53,169 bases of DNA from Chitinophagaceae bacterium. Lineage in GTDB: Bacteria > Bacteroidota > Bacteroidia > Chitinophagales > Chitinophagaceae. Position 1 is the first letter of the stretch. Every line of letters begins with the position of its first letter. Under the pieces are notes generated by a model, which saw nothing but the letters and a program-made list of their open reading frames with translations, was not told the DNA's origin and searched no databases. Made by a program: the position numbers and the translations under genes. Shown here piece by piece: positions 8,627 through 17,612 of this stretch. Location: NCBI GenBank assembly GCA_016786745.1, contig JAEUVS010000021.1:1-53169 (forward strand), read 5' to 3'.

Positions 8627-9987
8627 TGCAAATTTCAATGAAGTTATTATTAAGATTGCCAGCTTTTTTTTTTATTATCTGTTATATTTTGGCTGGCTGT
8701 GGCGACAACAAACAATCGCCCATGGCGGAAGAAGAAGAAACTAAAATCCTTTCTGATTCACAGCTACTCGATCTCGTACAAAAACAAACGTTCAGATATT
8801 TCTGGGATTTCGGACACCCAGTCAGCGGATTGTCGCGCGAGAGAAGCAATGTTGCAGATTACGGACCGGAAGTTGTTACCATCGGTGGTACGGGCTTCGG
8901 TGTAATGAGTATTATAGTTGCAACAGAACGCAAATGGATCACCAGGGAGCAGGCGGCAGAAAGGCTGCTCAAAATGCTCAGGTTCCTCGAAAAATCCGAC
9001 AGGTTTCATGGAATGTTCCCACACTGGCTGAATGGTGAAACTGGCAAAGTCCGCCCATTTAGCCCTAACGACAACGGAGCCGACATAGTCGAGTCTGCCT
9101 ACCTCTTCCAGGGGTTGATTGCTGTAAAAGAATATTTCAACGGAAGCACGAAAGAAGAGGAAGAAATTCGAAACATCATTACAAAATTCTGGAACGAAGC
9201 AGACTGGAACTGGTTTACAAGAGGCGGGCAGAACGTTTTGTATTGGCACTGGAGTCCCGACAAGGGTTGGAAAATGAATCACCAGATTCGCGGCTACAAC
9301 GAGTGTTTGATCACTTATATTCTCGCAGCGTCGTCTCCCACTCACTCCATTTCTGCGCAGGTGTATCACAGGGGTTGGGCAGGTGAGAAAAATTTCAAAA
9401 ACGGAAAAGAGTACTACGGAATAAAATTGCCGCTTGGATTTGAATATGGGGGACCGTTGTTTTTTTCTCATTATTCATTTCTTGGTCTCGATCCTCATGG
9501 GCTAAAAGACAGTTATGCCGACTATTGGGAACAAAACAGGAATCACACACTCATCAACAGGCAATACTGTATTGAGAATCCGAAAAAATTTAAAGGGTAT
9601 AGTGATAGTTGCTGGGGACTCACCGCGAGCGATAATCATAAAGGTTATGGCGCACATTCGCCAACAGAGGATCTTGGAGTAATTACGCCGACGGCCGCGA
9701 TTTCTTCAATTCCATATACCCCGGAATATTCGATAAAGGCGATGCGCAATTTTTATGAAAACCTCGGCGATAGTTTGTGGACAGAATACGGTTTTGCTGA
9801 TGCATTTAATCTAACTGAAAACTGGTTTGCCAAATCTCACCTCGCGATTGACCAGGGACCGATAATAGTGATGATTGAAAACTACAGAACGGGTTTACTT
9901 TGGAAATTATTTATGAAGAATGCCGACGTGCACAGGGGATTGAGAAAATTGGGTTTTGAAAGTCCTTATTTGTTGGCGGAAAAATAA
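8626..9987 (+). CDS. GH144-type lipoprotein, tandem paralogue, probable beta-1,2-glucanase
   Basis: A 453-residue paralogue of the preceding gene, without its Ig-like domain. The start ATG shares a base with the upstream stop (TAATG); a second ATG at 8638 would give a shorter but still usable signal peptide. The lipobox is LAGC (Cys25 from the first ATG). The catalytic domain begins almost directly after the signal, and all the blocks of its twin recur: FRYFWDFGHPVSGLSRER, NVLYWHWSP, NECLITYILAASS, GPLFFSHYSFLG, YSDSCWGLTASDN, DLGVITPTAAISS and AIDQGPIIVMIENYRTGLLW. Two coupled but diverged copies suggest complementary roles, such as endo-cleavage plus disaccharide release. That division is an inference. 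Confidence 0.87.
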   Translation: MQISMKLLLRLPAFFFIICYILAGCGDNKQSPMAEEEETKILSDSQLLDLVQKQTFRYFWDFGHPVSGLSRERSNVADYGPEVVTIGGTGFGVMSIIVATERKWITREQAAERLLKMLRFLEKSDRFHGMFPHWLNGETGKVRPFSPNDNGADIVESAYLFQGLIAVKEYFNGSTKEEEEIRNIITKFWNEADWNWFTRGGQNVLYWHWSPDKGWKMNHQIRGYNECLITYILAASSPTHSISAQVYHRGWAGEKNFKNGKEYYGIKLPLGFEYGGPLFFSHYSFLGLDPHGLKDSYADYWEQNRNHTLINRQYCIENPKKFKGYSDSCWGLTASDNHKGYGAHSPTEDLGVITPTAAISSIPYTPEYSIKAMRNFYENLGDSLWTEYGFADAFNLTENWFAKSHLAIDQGPIIVMIENYRTGLLWKLFMKNADVHRGLRKLGFESPYLLAEK

Positions 9988-10212
9988 AAAATCGTAAATA
10001 AAGGAATTAAAAAAGTTTTATCGAAAAAAGTTAATTAAGAAGAATAGTTAAGCGAAGAATTAGTTAAGCTGAAGAATTAAGTAAATAATTAAGAAGGCAA
10101 TTAAGTAAAATAATTGAGTAGAATACTTAAGTAGCAGAATAATAAGGCAGAATAATTAAGTAGTAACTATTAAATAACATAACCAAAATAAAATTAAATA
10201 AAACAATCTTAA
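9988..10212. repeat. AT-rich non-coding tract with a degenerate ~13-bp tandem repeat
   Basis: This 225-base gap before the SGNH gene is very A/T-rich. TTAAG or one-base variants recur at 10035, 10048, 10064, 10077, 10089, 10101, 10114, 10127, 10142 and 10156, that is every 12-16 bases, often within AATTAAGTA or AATTAAGAAG. There is no long ORF and no clear -7 box. The remainder up to 10212 is simple A-rich sequence. Possible roles are a bent-DNA/upstream activating tract, a protein-binding array or a decayed satellite; nothing in the sequence decides between them. Confidence 0.7.
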
Positions 10213-10878
10213 ATGAAAGTTCACCGCATATTGTATTTGATGATGCTTAACGCAGTAATGATTTCTTCGTGTGCGCAGCATGAAGAAAAACCGTTTTATG
10301 AAGACATACAGAACTTCAAAAAATCGGACAGGGAAAATCCTCCACCGCAGAATGCCATTGTTTTTGTGGGAAGTTCATCGTTTACGATGTGGAAAGATGT
10401 GCAGGATTACTTTCCCGGATACACAATAATCAATCGTGGTTTTGGCGGGTCAACTTTAGAACAGGCGGTAGATTATGCTGATGATATCATCATCCCATAT
10501 CGTCCGAAGCAAGTGGTTATTTATTCAGGAGAGAATGATGTAGCAGGAGGTGATGTTACTGCGGATGATGTGGTGCACAGGTTTGTTACGTTGTTTAAAA
10601 AAATACGCAACAAGTTACCGGACGTGAACATTGTGTATATTTCGATGAAGCCGAGTCCTAGCCGCAAGAAGTTTATACCGGTGATGGCCGATGCGAATGA
10701 GAAGATTAAAGATTTTCTGTCGAAGGATAAAAATGCCACTTATGTGGATGTGGCGAAGCGAATGATTGATGGGTCCGGTAATCCGAGGGAGGAATTATTT
10801 CTCGATGATATGTTGCATATGAAGAAGGAGGGCTACCAGATTTGGAAGGAGGAACTTGACCCGGTATTACTGAAGTAG
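10213..10878 (+). CDS. SGNH/GDSL-family esterase lipoprotein
   Basis: A 221-residue lipoprotein (lipobox ISSC, Cys20) of the SGNH hydrolase family. The conserved blocks are in order: block I FVGSSSF carries the nucleophile Ser (a GDSL variant), block II NRGFGGST gives the oxyanion Gly, block III SGENDV gives the Asn, and block V DDMLHM gives the Asp-x-x-His pair. Such enzymes remove acetyl or other acyl groups from sugars and lipids. Following two GH144 enzymes, a carbohydrate-deacylating role is reasonable, though the 225-base gap makes shared transcription uncertain. Copy B of the hairpin repeat follows the stop. Confidence 0.88.
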   Translation: MKVHRILYLMMLNAVMISSCAQHEEKPFYEDIQNFKKSDRENPPPQNAIVFVGSSSFTMWKDVQDYFPGYTIINRGFGGSTLEQAVDYADDIIIPYRPKQVVIYSGENDVAGGDVTADDVVHRFVTLFKKIRNKLPDVNIVYISMKPSPSRKKFIPVMADANEKIKDFLSKDKNATYVDVAKRMIDGSGNPREELFLDDMLHMKKEGYQIWKEELDPVLLK

Positions 10879-10886
10879 CGATTTTT

Positions 10887-10930
10887 TGTCATCCCGAACC
10901 AGCGCGCAGCGCTGTGTGAGGGATCGGCGT
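10887..10930 (+). repeat. Intergenic hairpin repeat, copy B
   Basis: One TGTCATCCCGA ... GAGGGATC unit, 8 bases after the SGNH stop. ATCCC pairs with GGGAT, and AGCGC-GCA-GCGCT forms the tip. It lies between convergent genes, so it may end both transcripts, but its orientation matches the plus-strand gene. Confidence 0.75.
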
Positions 10931-10935
10931 ATAAG

Positions 10936-11163
10936 TCACTTTATTTCCTCAAAATCTATATAATCCTCTTTACTAACCTTAGGTTTTGCCTGTTGTTGCT
11001 GTTGTGCGGCCGTACGTTGAAAATTCTGCTGCTCTTCCATCCTGCTCTGAAAATCTTTCACCTGGTCGCGCATTTGGCGAGTAGCCCTGAATAGGGGAAT
11101 CAGGAAGTTAAACACAAACCTCACAAAAAAATAGATCACTATCCCCCAGAAAATATACTTCAT
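10936..11163 (-). CDS. DUF4834-type small membrane protein
   Basis: A 75-residue protein with one N-terminal membrane helix (residues about 3-23, IFWGIVIYFFVRFVFNFLIP), a charged middle, a glutamine run (QQQQQ) and the closing block KEDYIDFEEIK. Length, layout and acidic tail match the DUF4834 family, known from Bacteroidota and often found beside rimP, as here. Its function is unknown. It is divergent from rimP with 143 bases between the starts. Confidence 0.8.
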   Translation of the reverse strand: MKYIFWGIVIYFFVRFVFNFLIPLFRATRQMRDQVKDFQSRMEEQQNFQRTAAQQQQQAKPKVSKEDYIDFEEIK

Positions 11164-11219
11164 GAGATAAAGTTAACTCAATGATGAATAACATTTTGTT
11201 AAGCCTCGCGCTTTAAATT

Positions 11220-11251
11220 TTTGGCGGGAATCGCACATTCCCTTACCTTTG
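11220..11251 (+). promoter_or_regulatory. Promoter of the rimP-nusA-infB operon
   Basis: A -33 box TTTG at 11220-11223 and a perfect -7 box TACCTTTG at 11244-11251 are separated by 20 bases, which fits the Bacteroidota primary sigma-factor consensus TTTG-N19ish-TAnnTTTG. Transcription would start about 50 bases before the rimP ATG and include the hairpin at 11273-11296. Confidence 0.65.
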
Positions 11252-11272
11252 CGAAGGAAAAAGCTACGAATG

Positions 11273-11296
11273 GAAGGGAACGAACTCGTTCCCTTC
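11273..11296 (+). promoter_or_regulatory. Strong hairpin in the rimP leader
   Basis: GAAGGGAACG and CGTTCCCTTC form a perfect 10-bp stem with the 4-base loop AACT, ending 10 bases before the rimP ATG. It lacks the following U-run of a terminator. Because it sits at the ribosome-loading site, it could control translation or protect the mRNA. Confidence 0.6.
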
Positions 11297-11306
11297 TTCA
11301 TTTTCT

Positions 11307-11777
11307 ATGACAATCGAGACACAAGTAAAGGCGGTTGAAGGGATGGTTGAAAATTTACTGGCAGATGATCCCCAGTATTTTCTGGTTGAAGTAAAGATCC
11401 GCCCCACCAACAACATAAAAGTGTATCTCGATGGCGACAACGGGATCTCTATAGAAAGATGTATAACGTATAATCGCCAGCTATACAAGTTGATAGAAAG
11501 TTCTGGCATTTTTCCGGCAGACGACTTCTCTCTTGAGGTTTCTTCTCCCGGTCTCGACGAACCCCTGAAACTGCTTCGGCAGTATCACAAGAACACCGGT
11601 CGCAAAGTGGAAGTTTTAATGAAAGATGGCGTGAAAACCGAAGGCGTGTTGAAACAGGTAACAGACTCGGGTATCATCGTTGAAGAAACAAGAGGTAAAA
11701 ACAAGAAAAAGGAGATCATTGAACACGATTTCCCTTTCGACTCGATAAAATCAACAAAAATTCAAATAGTTTTTTAA
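11307..11777 (+). CDS. rimP: Ribosome maturation factor RimP
   Basis: A 156-residue RimP, needed for maturation of the 30S ribosomal subunit. The N-terminal alpha/beta domain carries the family signature FSLEVSSPGLDEPL (residues about 72-85) and the NIKVYLDGDNGISIERC segment; the C-terminal SH3-like barrel follows (GRKVEVLMKDG ... IIEHDFPFDSIKSTKI). The length is normal. It is the first gene of the conserved rimP-nusA-infB operon; nusA starts 36 bases after its stop. Confidence 0.96.
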   Translation: MTIETQVKAVEGMVENLLADDPQYFLVEVKIRPTNNIKVYLDGDNGISIERCITYNRQLYKLIESSGIFPADDFSLEVSSPGLDEPLKLLRQYHKNTGRKVEVLMKDGVKTEGVLKQVTDSGIIVEETRGKNKKKEIIEHDFPFDSIKSTKIQIVF

Positions 11778-11813
11778 ACTCCTGTTCGAGGGAAACAGGA
11801 CCAAACTGATGTT

Positions 11814-13061
11814 ATGGCCAGTATTAACTTAATTGATGCGTTCCAGGACTTCAAAGAAGCCGAAAACATAGACCGTCCCACTATGATGAAGGTGGTGGAA
11901 GATGTTTTCAAAACGCTTCTCCGTAAAAAGTACGGCAGTGATGAAAATTTCGACGTAATCGTAAACGCCGAGAAAGGTGACCTTGAAATCGTACGCCGCC
12001 GTATGATTGTGGAAGATGGCTCCGTAAACGATCCTCTCGCCGAAGTAGCCTATAGCGACGCAGTGAAAATAGAACCCGACTTCGAAGTAGGTGAAGAGCT
12101 GTACGAAGAGATCAATATTATGGATTTCGGGCGCAGGGCCATACTGGCTGCCAAACAAACGCTCGCCAGCCGCATCAGCGACCTTAAGAAAAACGTTCTC
12201 GTAAAAAAATACGGAGAAAGAGCCGGGGAAATCATCAGCGCGGAAGTGTACCAGGTATGGAAGAAGGAAATTCTCCTCCTCGATGAAGAAGGCAGCGAGC
12301 TTATCCTTCCAAAATCGGAACAAATTCCACAGGATTATTTCAAAAAAGGTGAAAATATCCGTGCAGTGGTTAAAAAAGTAGAATTAAAAAATAATACCCC
12401 GGTAATCATACTATCCCGTACTTCCCCATCTTTCCTCGCAAAACTTCTCGAAATTGAGGTTCCGGAAATTTTCGATGGACTGATTGTAATAAAGAAGATA
12501 GTTAGAGAACCTGGTGAAAGAGCTAAAGTAGCGGTAGAATCGTACGACGACCGCATCGACCCGGTCGGCGCCTGCGTGGGTATGAAGGGAAGCCGTATCC
12601 ATGGTATAGTCCGTGAGCTGAAGAACGAAAATATTGATGTGATCAACTGGACAAACAACGTGCAGCTGCTCATACAGCGTTCGCTCACACCTTCCAGGAT
12701 CACCAGTATGGAGCTTGACAACGAGAAGAAGCATGCCAACGTCTACCTGAAACCCGACCAGGTTTCGCTGGCAATTGGTAAAAAAGGCGTCAACATCAAG
12801 TTGGCGCAGGAATTGACAGGTTATACCATTGACGTGTTCCGTGACACAGAGGGCGAACCCCAGGAATTTGATATTGACCTCGAAGAATTTGCAGACGAAA
12901 TTGATACCTGGATAATTGATGAGCTTAAAAGGATAGGCTGCGACACGGGTAGAAGCGTGCTGGCACTCACCCCGGAAGAGCTTGAACGAAGGACCGACCT
13001 CGAAATTCAAACGATCGAAGACGTACGCAAAATTTTAAAGGCAGAATTCGATAAGGAATAA
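11814..13061 (+). CDS. nusA: Transcription termination/antitermination protein NusA
   Basis: A 415-residue NusA, which binds RNA polymerase and modulates pausing, termination and antitermination. The N-terminal polymerase-binding domain (residues 1-125), an S1 domain (about 130-200) and two KH domains are recognisable; the KH signatures are GACVGMKGSRIHGIVREL and SLAIGKKGVNIKLAQEL. The acidic repeats of the longer proteobacterial protein are absent, as is usual in this phylum; the tail is a short helical region (TPEELERRTDLEIQTIEDV). infB follows after 62 bases. Confidence 0.96.
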   Translation: MASINLIDAFQDFKEAENIDRPTMMKVVEDVFKTLLRKKYGSDENFDVIVNAEKGDLEIVRRRMIVEDGSVNDPLAEVAYSDAVKIEPDFEVGEELYEEINIMDFGRRAILAAKQTLASRISDLKKNVLVKKYGERAGEIISAEVYQVWKKEILLLDEEGSELILPKSEQIPQDYFKKGENIRAVVKKVELKNNTPVIILSRTSPSFLAKLLEIEVPEIFDGLIVIKKIVREPGERAKVAVESYDDRIDPVGACVGMKGSRIHGIVRELKNENIDVINWTNNVQLLIQRSLTPSRITSMELDNEKKHANVYLKPDQVSLAIGKKGVNIKLAQELTGYTIDVFRDTEGEPQEFDIDLEEFADEIDTWIIDELKRIGCDTGRSVLALTPEELERRTDLEIQTIEDVRKILKAEFDKE

Positions 13062-13123
13062 CTTTAATAATATGTTAAAGTGACCGGACAGCGAACGAGC
13101 AAAAAAATTGTCTTAAATAACGA

Positions 13124-16048
13124 ATGGCAGAAACAACAACACCAAGATTGATGGCCGCCGCCAAGGAGTTCAACGTAGGTAAAGACACCTTAGTGGACTT
13201 TTTGCTGGCTAGGGGATTTAGCAAGGATGATCTTAAACCAACTTCCAAGCTTACGGAAGAAATGTATCGTTCGCTGCAACAGGAGTTCCAGAGTGATAAA
13301 GTAGCGAAGCTGAAGAGCGACCAGATAGACCTTCCGAAAGGTGCGGTAGAGGCGAGGAAGAGAAAAGAGGAAGAAGCCATCCTTTTCAGAAAGGATACGC
13401 GCAAACCGGCTGAAGAACCCAAAGAGGCGAAAGAAACAAAAGAAATAAAAGAAACAAAACCAGTAGAAACAAAAGAAGAAGCGCCGCCAGCACCGGTAGT
13501 AGAGCAAAAGCCTGAAGAACCAAAGGTGGAAAAAGCGCCCGAACCAGTACACGTGAAAATAGAAGCACCCGAAGTAGAAGCTCCGGTTGTACTTGATAAA
13601 ATCGATTTGTCGGCGATAGACTCCTCTACACGTCCGAAAAAATCGAAAAAGAAAGCCGAAGAAGCAAAGCCTGCAGCCGAGGTCGAAAAACCGAAAAAAG
13701 GTAAGGCAGCGGCCCCGCCCAAAGAAGAAACTCCTGCTCCTGAGATCCAGGCTGAAGAAGTAGAAGAAAAACAGGAAGAAGCGGGACCGGTAATTTCTAA
13801 TATTAAGGCCGAGAAACTCGAAGGACCCAAGATTTTAGGTAAGATAGAGTTGCCGGTTCACCAGGAGAAACCTGCGGCAAACGACGAAAAAAGACAACGC
13901 AAGAGAATTCCGATTCAAAGGAAAGATCAGCCCGTTCAACGTACAGAACTCTTCAAGCGCCGCGATGGCGACCAGCAGCAGCGCCCGGGATTCGGACAGC
14001 AGCAGGGCCAGGGTGGCGGTAATTTCAGGAGAGATTTTCGCCCGGGACAGGGTCACGGTCATGGTCACCAGCCCCATGCAAGGCAGGGTGGTCAGCGTCC
14101 GTCATTTATTCCGCGCGAACAAAAAGAAATTGACAAGAAGGAAATCCAGGATAAAATCCGTGAAACGCAAGCTAAACTTGCGGGAGCGGGTGGACGTGGC
14201 AAGAGCCTCAAAGCAAAATACCGTCGTGCCAAGCGCGATGAAATCGCGGAACACGCAGGAGAGGGCGAAGTACAGGATAACAAACTGCAATTGACTGAAT
14301 TTATCAGCGTGAGCGAACTCGCGAACCTGATGGATGTGAGTTATGCAGAAGTTATTGGAAAATGTATGGGCCTCGGTCTGATGGTGTCGATCAACCAGCG
14401 CCTGGACGCTGAGGTTATCGAACTTGTGGCAGGTGAATTCGGCTTCGATGTTGAATTCATCGACATGGAAAAGCAACTGGAAATGGAGGAGATGGAAGAG
14501 GAGGACGATAGCGACAACCAGACTCCGAGAGCTCCGATTGTCACAATCATGGGTCACGTTGACCACGGTAAAACATCCCTGCTCGACTATATCCGCTCGG
14601 CTAACGTGGTGGCAGGTGAAGCGGGTGGTATTACGCAGCACATCGGTGCGTACGAAGTAACGCTTCCGAATGGCAAGCACATCACATTCCTCGATACACC
14701 CGGTCACGAAGCGTTTACAGCGATGCGCGCGCGTGGTGCGAAAGTCACAGATATTGCGGTGATCGTGGTAGCAGCCGACGATGCGGTGATGCCTCAAACA
14801 AAAGAAGCGATCAGCCACGCTCAGGCAGCTGGGGTACCGATGATTTTTGCTATCAACAAAATCGATAAGGAAGGCGCAAACGCCAACAAGATATACGAAC
14901 AGCTGGCCAACATGAACATTCTCGTTGAGGCCTGGGGCGGTAAATTCCAAAGCCAGGAGCTCTCGGCAAAACAGGGTTTGAATGTTGACCTTCTTCTTGA
15001 AAAAATATTACTCGAAGCCGAGCTGCTGGAGTTGAAAGCGAATCCTGAACGCGAAGCAACAGGTACGATCGTTGAGGCATCGCTCGACAAAGGACGCGGT
15101 TATGTGGCAACGGTACTCGTGCAAAACGGTACACTTCGCATCGGCGACCTCGTGGTATCTGGGCAGCATTTTGGAAAGGTGAAAGCAATGTTCAACGAAA
15201 GAAACAAGCGTTGCGATGTTGCACCTCCTGCCACCCCGGTGTTGATACTTGGTTTGAACGGCGCTCCGCAGGCTGGTGAAAAATTCAAGGTGTACTACGA
15301 TGAGGCCGAAGCAAAAGAAGTGGCTAACCGTCGTGCGCAGATACTTCGCGAACAGGGTATCAGAACCAAGAAACATATTACTCTCGACGAAATCGGAAGA
15401 AGGCTTGCGCTTGGAAACTTCAAGCAGCTTAACCTTATCATCAAGGGTGATGTGGACGGTTCCGTGGAAGCGTTGAGTGACTCATTGCAAAAACTTTCTA
15501 CCGAAGAAATTGCCGTGAGCATCGTGTTGAAGGGCGTGGGTGCGATCACCGAAAGTGATGTGTTGCTGGCAACCGCTTCGGATGCGATTCTCGTAGGTTT
15601 TAACGTTCGTCCGTCGCTGCAGGCATCAAGGCTCGCGGAAACAGAAGGAGTGGAAATCAAGACATATTCCATCATCTATAATGTGATTGATGAGATCAAG
15701 AGTGCGATGGAAGGTATGCTTGAGCCTAAGATACAGGAGAAGATTGTGGCGAATGTTGAAGTGAGGAACGTGTTCAAATTTGATAAAGCAAGCGTGGCAG
15801 GCTGTTATGTGCTCGATGGTAAACTCTACAGGAATTCGAAAGTGAGGGTGATCCGCGATGGCATTGTGATTTATCCTACAGGTGAAGGAGCTTCGGCCGA
15901 ACTTGGATCGCTTAAGAGATTCAAAGACGACGTTAAGGAAGTGACCTCAGGCATGGAATGTGGTCTCACCGTTAAGAACTATTCCGATATTAAAGTTGGT
16001 GATATCATTGAGGCGTACGAAGAAGAGGAAGTGAAGAGGACGTTGTAG
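13124..16048 (+). CDS. infB: Translation initiation factor IF-2
   Basis: A 974-residue IF-2, the GTPase that brings initiator tRNA to the 30S subunit. An IF2_N domain opens the protein ([19 protein letters not shown]). A long low-complexity linker rich in Lys, Glu, Pro and Ala (residues about 75-250) follows, then a Gly/Gln/His/Arg-rich stretch (about 280-325, with GHGHGH). A second IF2_N-like helix bundle ([17 protein letters not shown]) precedes the G domain: G1 [11 protein letters not shown]3 DTPGHEAF, G4 NKID, G5 SAK. Domains II-IV complete the protein. The long charged linker is typical of Bacteroidota IF-2. Hairpin repeat copy C follows. Confidence 0.97.
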   Translation: MAETTTPRLMAAAKEFNVGKDTLVDFLLARGFSKDDLKPTSKLTEEMYRSLQQEFQSDKVAKLKSDQIDLPKGAVEARKRKEEEAILFRKDTRKPAEEPKEAKETKEIKETKPVETKEEAPPAPVVEQKPEEPKVEKAPEPVHVKIEAPEVEAPVVLDKIDLSAIDSSTRPKKSKKKAEEAKPAAEVEKPKKGKAAAPPKEETPAPEIQAEEVEEKQEEAGPVISNIKAEKLEGPKILGKIELPVHQEKPAANDEKRQRKRIPIQRKDQPVQRTELFKRRDGDQQQRPGFGQQQGQGGGNFRRDFRPGQGHGHGHQPHARQGGQRPSFIPREQKEIDKKEIQDKIRETQAKLAGAGGRGKSLKAKYRRAKRDEIAEHAGEGEVQDNKLQLTEFISVSELANLMDVSYAEVIGKCMGLGLMVSINQRLDAEVIELVAGEFGFDVEFIDMEKQLEMEEMEEEDDSDNQTPRAPIVTIMGHVDHGKTSLLDYIRSANVVAGEAGGITQHIGAYEVTLPNGKHITFLDTPGHEAFTAMRARGAKVTDIAVIVVAADDAVMPQTKEAISHAQAAGVPMIFAINKIDKEGANANKIYEQLANMNILVEAWGGKFQSQELSAKQGLNVDLLLEKILLEAELLELKANPEREATGTIVEASLDKGRGYVATVLVQNGTLRIGDLVVSGQHFGKVKAMFNERNKRCDVAPPATPVLILGLNGAPQAGEKFKVYYDEAEAKEVANRRAQILREQGIRTKKHITLDEIGRRLALGNFKQLNLIIKGDVDGSVEALSDSLQKLSTEEIAVSIVLKGVGAITESDVLLATASDAILVGFNVRPSLQASRLAETEGVEIKTYSIIYNVIDEIKSAMEGMLEPKIQEKIVANVEVRNVFKFDKASVAGCYVLDGKLYRNSKVRVIRDGIVIYPTGEGASAELGSLKRFKDDVKEVTSGMECGLTVKNYSDIKVGDIIEAYEEEEVKRTL

Positions 16049-16053
16049 AGAGT

Positions 16054-16117
16054 TGTCATCCCGAGCCCATTCGGCTTACGCCTCAGGGTAAACTCCGCGA
16101 GGGATCTTTGGAGGAGG
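16054..16117 (+). repeat. Intergenic hairpin repeat, copy C
   Basis: A longer version of the TGTCATCCCGA ... GAGGGATC element, 5 bases after the infB stop and 47 bases before the SurA-like gene. The variable centre is about 40 bases and can fold into more than one small hairpin. The tail reads TTTGGAGGAGG, much like copy A. Confidence 0.72.
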
Positions 16118-16163
16118 AAAACTTTAACGATTTAAAAGCCTTTTTCAGGTTTACTTTTAAACA

Positions 16164-17525
16164 ATGTTTCGGTACATCTTTATAGCATTACTTTTCGCAG
16201 CTGCGGGCGCAACCGCCCAAACCGGGCACAAAGTGAAAGCCGATGGCATCATCGGTATCGTGGGTGATAAAGTAATTCTTCATTCAGATATTCAAAACGC
16301 TATCCTCGACCTTCAGCGCCAGGGAACACAACTTCCGCCGGATGTGGAATGTCATATCATGGAGCAGCAGCTCATAGGAAAAGCGATGGTGCTGCAGGCA
16401 GAGAAAGATTCGATATTAGTAGGTGACGACGAAGTTGAAGCGCTCCTCGATAACCAGATTCGCGGTTTCATTGCACAATACGGATCGAAAGAGGCACTTG
16501 AAGAGATTGCCGGCAGGACAGTTTACCAGATCAAGGAAGATTTCCGCGCAAACTTCAGGGAGCGCGAGCTTGCGAAAAGAATGCAGCAGAAGGTTGTTGA
16601 AAATGTGAAGATCACACCACAGGAAGTAAAAGCATATTTCGATAAAATTCCAGCGAATGAGCTTCAATACTATGAATCCGAAATGGAAATCGGTGAAGTA
16701 GTGGTTTATCCAAAAGCCAGCCGCGATCTTGAAAAGCTCGCAATGGATGACCTTGCTGACTATAAAGCGCAAATCGAGTCGGGCAAAGCAAGTTTTCAAT
16801 CGCTGGCTTCTCTCTATTCGGATGATCCGGGAACGAAGAACAACGGGGGCCTGTTCAATTTAAACAGGACCGACAAACAGGTTGATCCGGCATTTGTGAA
16901 CCAGGCATTCAGGTTACGCGAAGGCCAGATATCACCTGTATTCAAATCTAAATTCGGCTATCATATTATCAAGATGGAAAGCAGGGCAGGTGATGATGCA
17001 GTTGTTCGACATATTCTCAAAATTCCTACTGTTACCGATGCCGAGATAAAACAAAGCATTCAAATGCTTGATACGGTACGGTCGAAACTTGTGTCGGGTA
17101 CGCTGCAATTCGGAGCAGCTGTGGCAAGACACAGCGAGGATGAGAGCTCTAAATTTACCGGTGGAATGAAACAGGGTCCCAATGGAAACTTTTTGACCAT
17201 CGACCAACTGGATAAGGATTTGGTTACGATGTTGAAAGACATGAAAGTAGGCGATTACTCGCAGCCAACTTCCTACACCGACGAAAGAGGTAAAAAGGCA
17301 GTAAGAATTGTGTTTTTGAAATCAAGATCGGAACCTCACCGCGAGAATATGGCGGATGACTACGACCGCATCGCCCAAAGGGCACTCGAAATAAAGAAAC
17401 AAGGCGTACTTGAAAAGTGGTTCGCCGAAAAAATTCCAACCTTTTACCTGTTGATTGACAATCAGTTCGGCACCTGTAGCTCACTTCAAAACTGGTTCCG
17501 CTACTCCTCAAAATCCAATAAGTAA
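16164..17525 (+). CDS. SurA-like periplasmic peptidyl-prolyl isomerase/chaperone
   Basis: A 453-residue exported protein with a cleavable signal (MFRYIFIALLFAAAGATAQ). The SurA N-terminal chaperone region is visible at residues about 28-170 (IIGIVGDKVILHSDIQNAI). It is followed by a parvulin (PpiC) rotamase domain around residues 175-285 (ASLYSDDPGTKNNGGLFNL, FKSKFGYHIIKMESR) and a second, more degenerate parvulin-like domain (VRHILKIP ... SEDESSKFTGGMKQGPNG). Such proteins help outer-membrane beta-barrels fold; in this phylum that includes SusC porins. A GTTTA-CTTT-TAAAC inverted repeat (16149-16162) directly precedes the start. Several surA-like paralogues are usual in this phylum, so I leave the symbol blank. 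Confidence 0.87.
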   Translation: MFRYIFIALLFAAAGATAQTGHKVKADGIIGIVGDKVILHSDIQNAILDLQRQGTQLPPDVECHIMEQQLIGKAMVLQAEKDSILVGDDEVEALLDNQIRGFIAQYGSKEALEEIAGRTVYQIKEDFRANFRERELAKRMQQKVVENVKITPQEVKAYFDKIPANELQYYESEMEIGEVVVYPKASRDLEKLAMDDLADYKAQIESGKASFQSLASLYSDDPGTKNNGGLFNLNRTDKQVDPAFVNQAFRLREGQISPVFKSKFGYHIIKMESRAGDDAVVRHILKIPTVTDAEIKQSIQMLDTVRSKLVSGTLQFGAAVARHSEDESSKFTGGMKQGPNGNFLTIDQLDKDLVTMLKDMKVGDYSQPTSYTDERGKKAVRIVFLKSRSEPHRENMADDYDRIAQRALEIKKQGVLEKWFAEKIPTFYLLIDNQFGTCSSLQNWFRYSSKSNK

Positions 17526-17612
17526 GAAGAAACACCTAAAGTTGATATTTCAACGGTTGACGGACAATTAAATGGGTATTATTTCGCTATTATTAGAGTA
17601 ACGTAAATAACC

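Noticed and set aside
13075..13830. A 251-codon Ser/Phe-rich open frame on the minus strand
   Set aside because: It is the antisense image of the Lys/Glu-rich linker of infB.
17572..17601. A nine-codon ORF (MGIISLLLE) before the PAS kinase, considered as a start exon or frameshift partner
   Set aside because: Its stop at 17599-17601 and the in-frame stop of the kinase frame at 17604 leave no place where a single shift would join the two; it may at most be a leader ORF.
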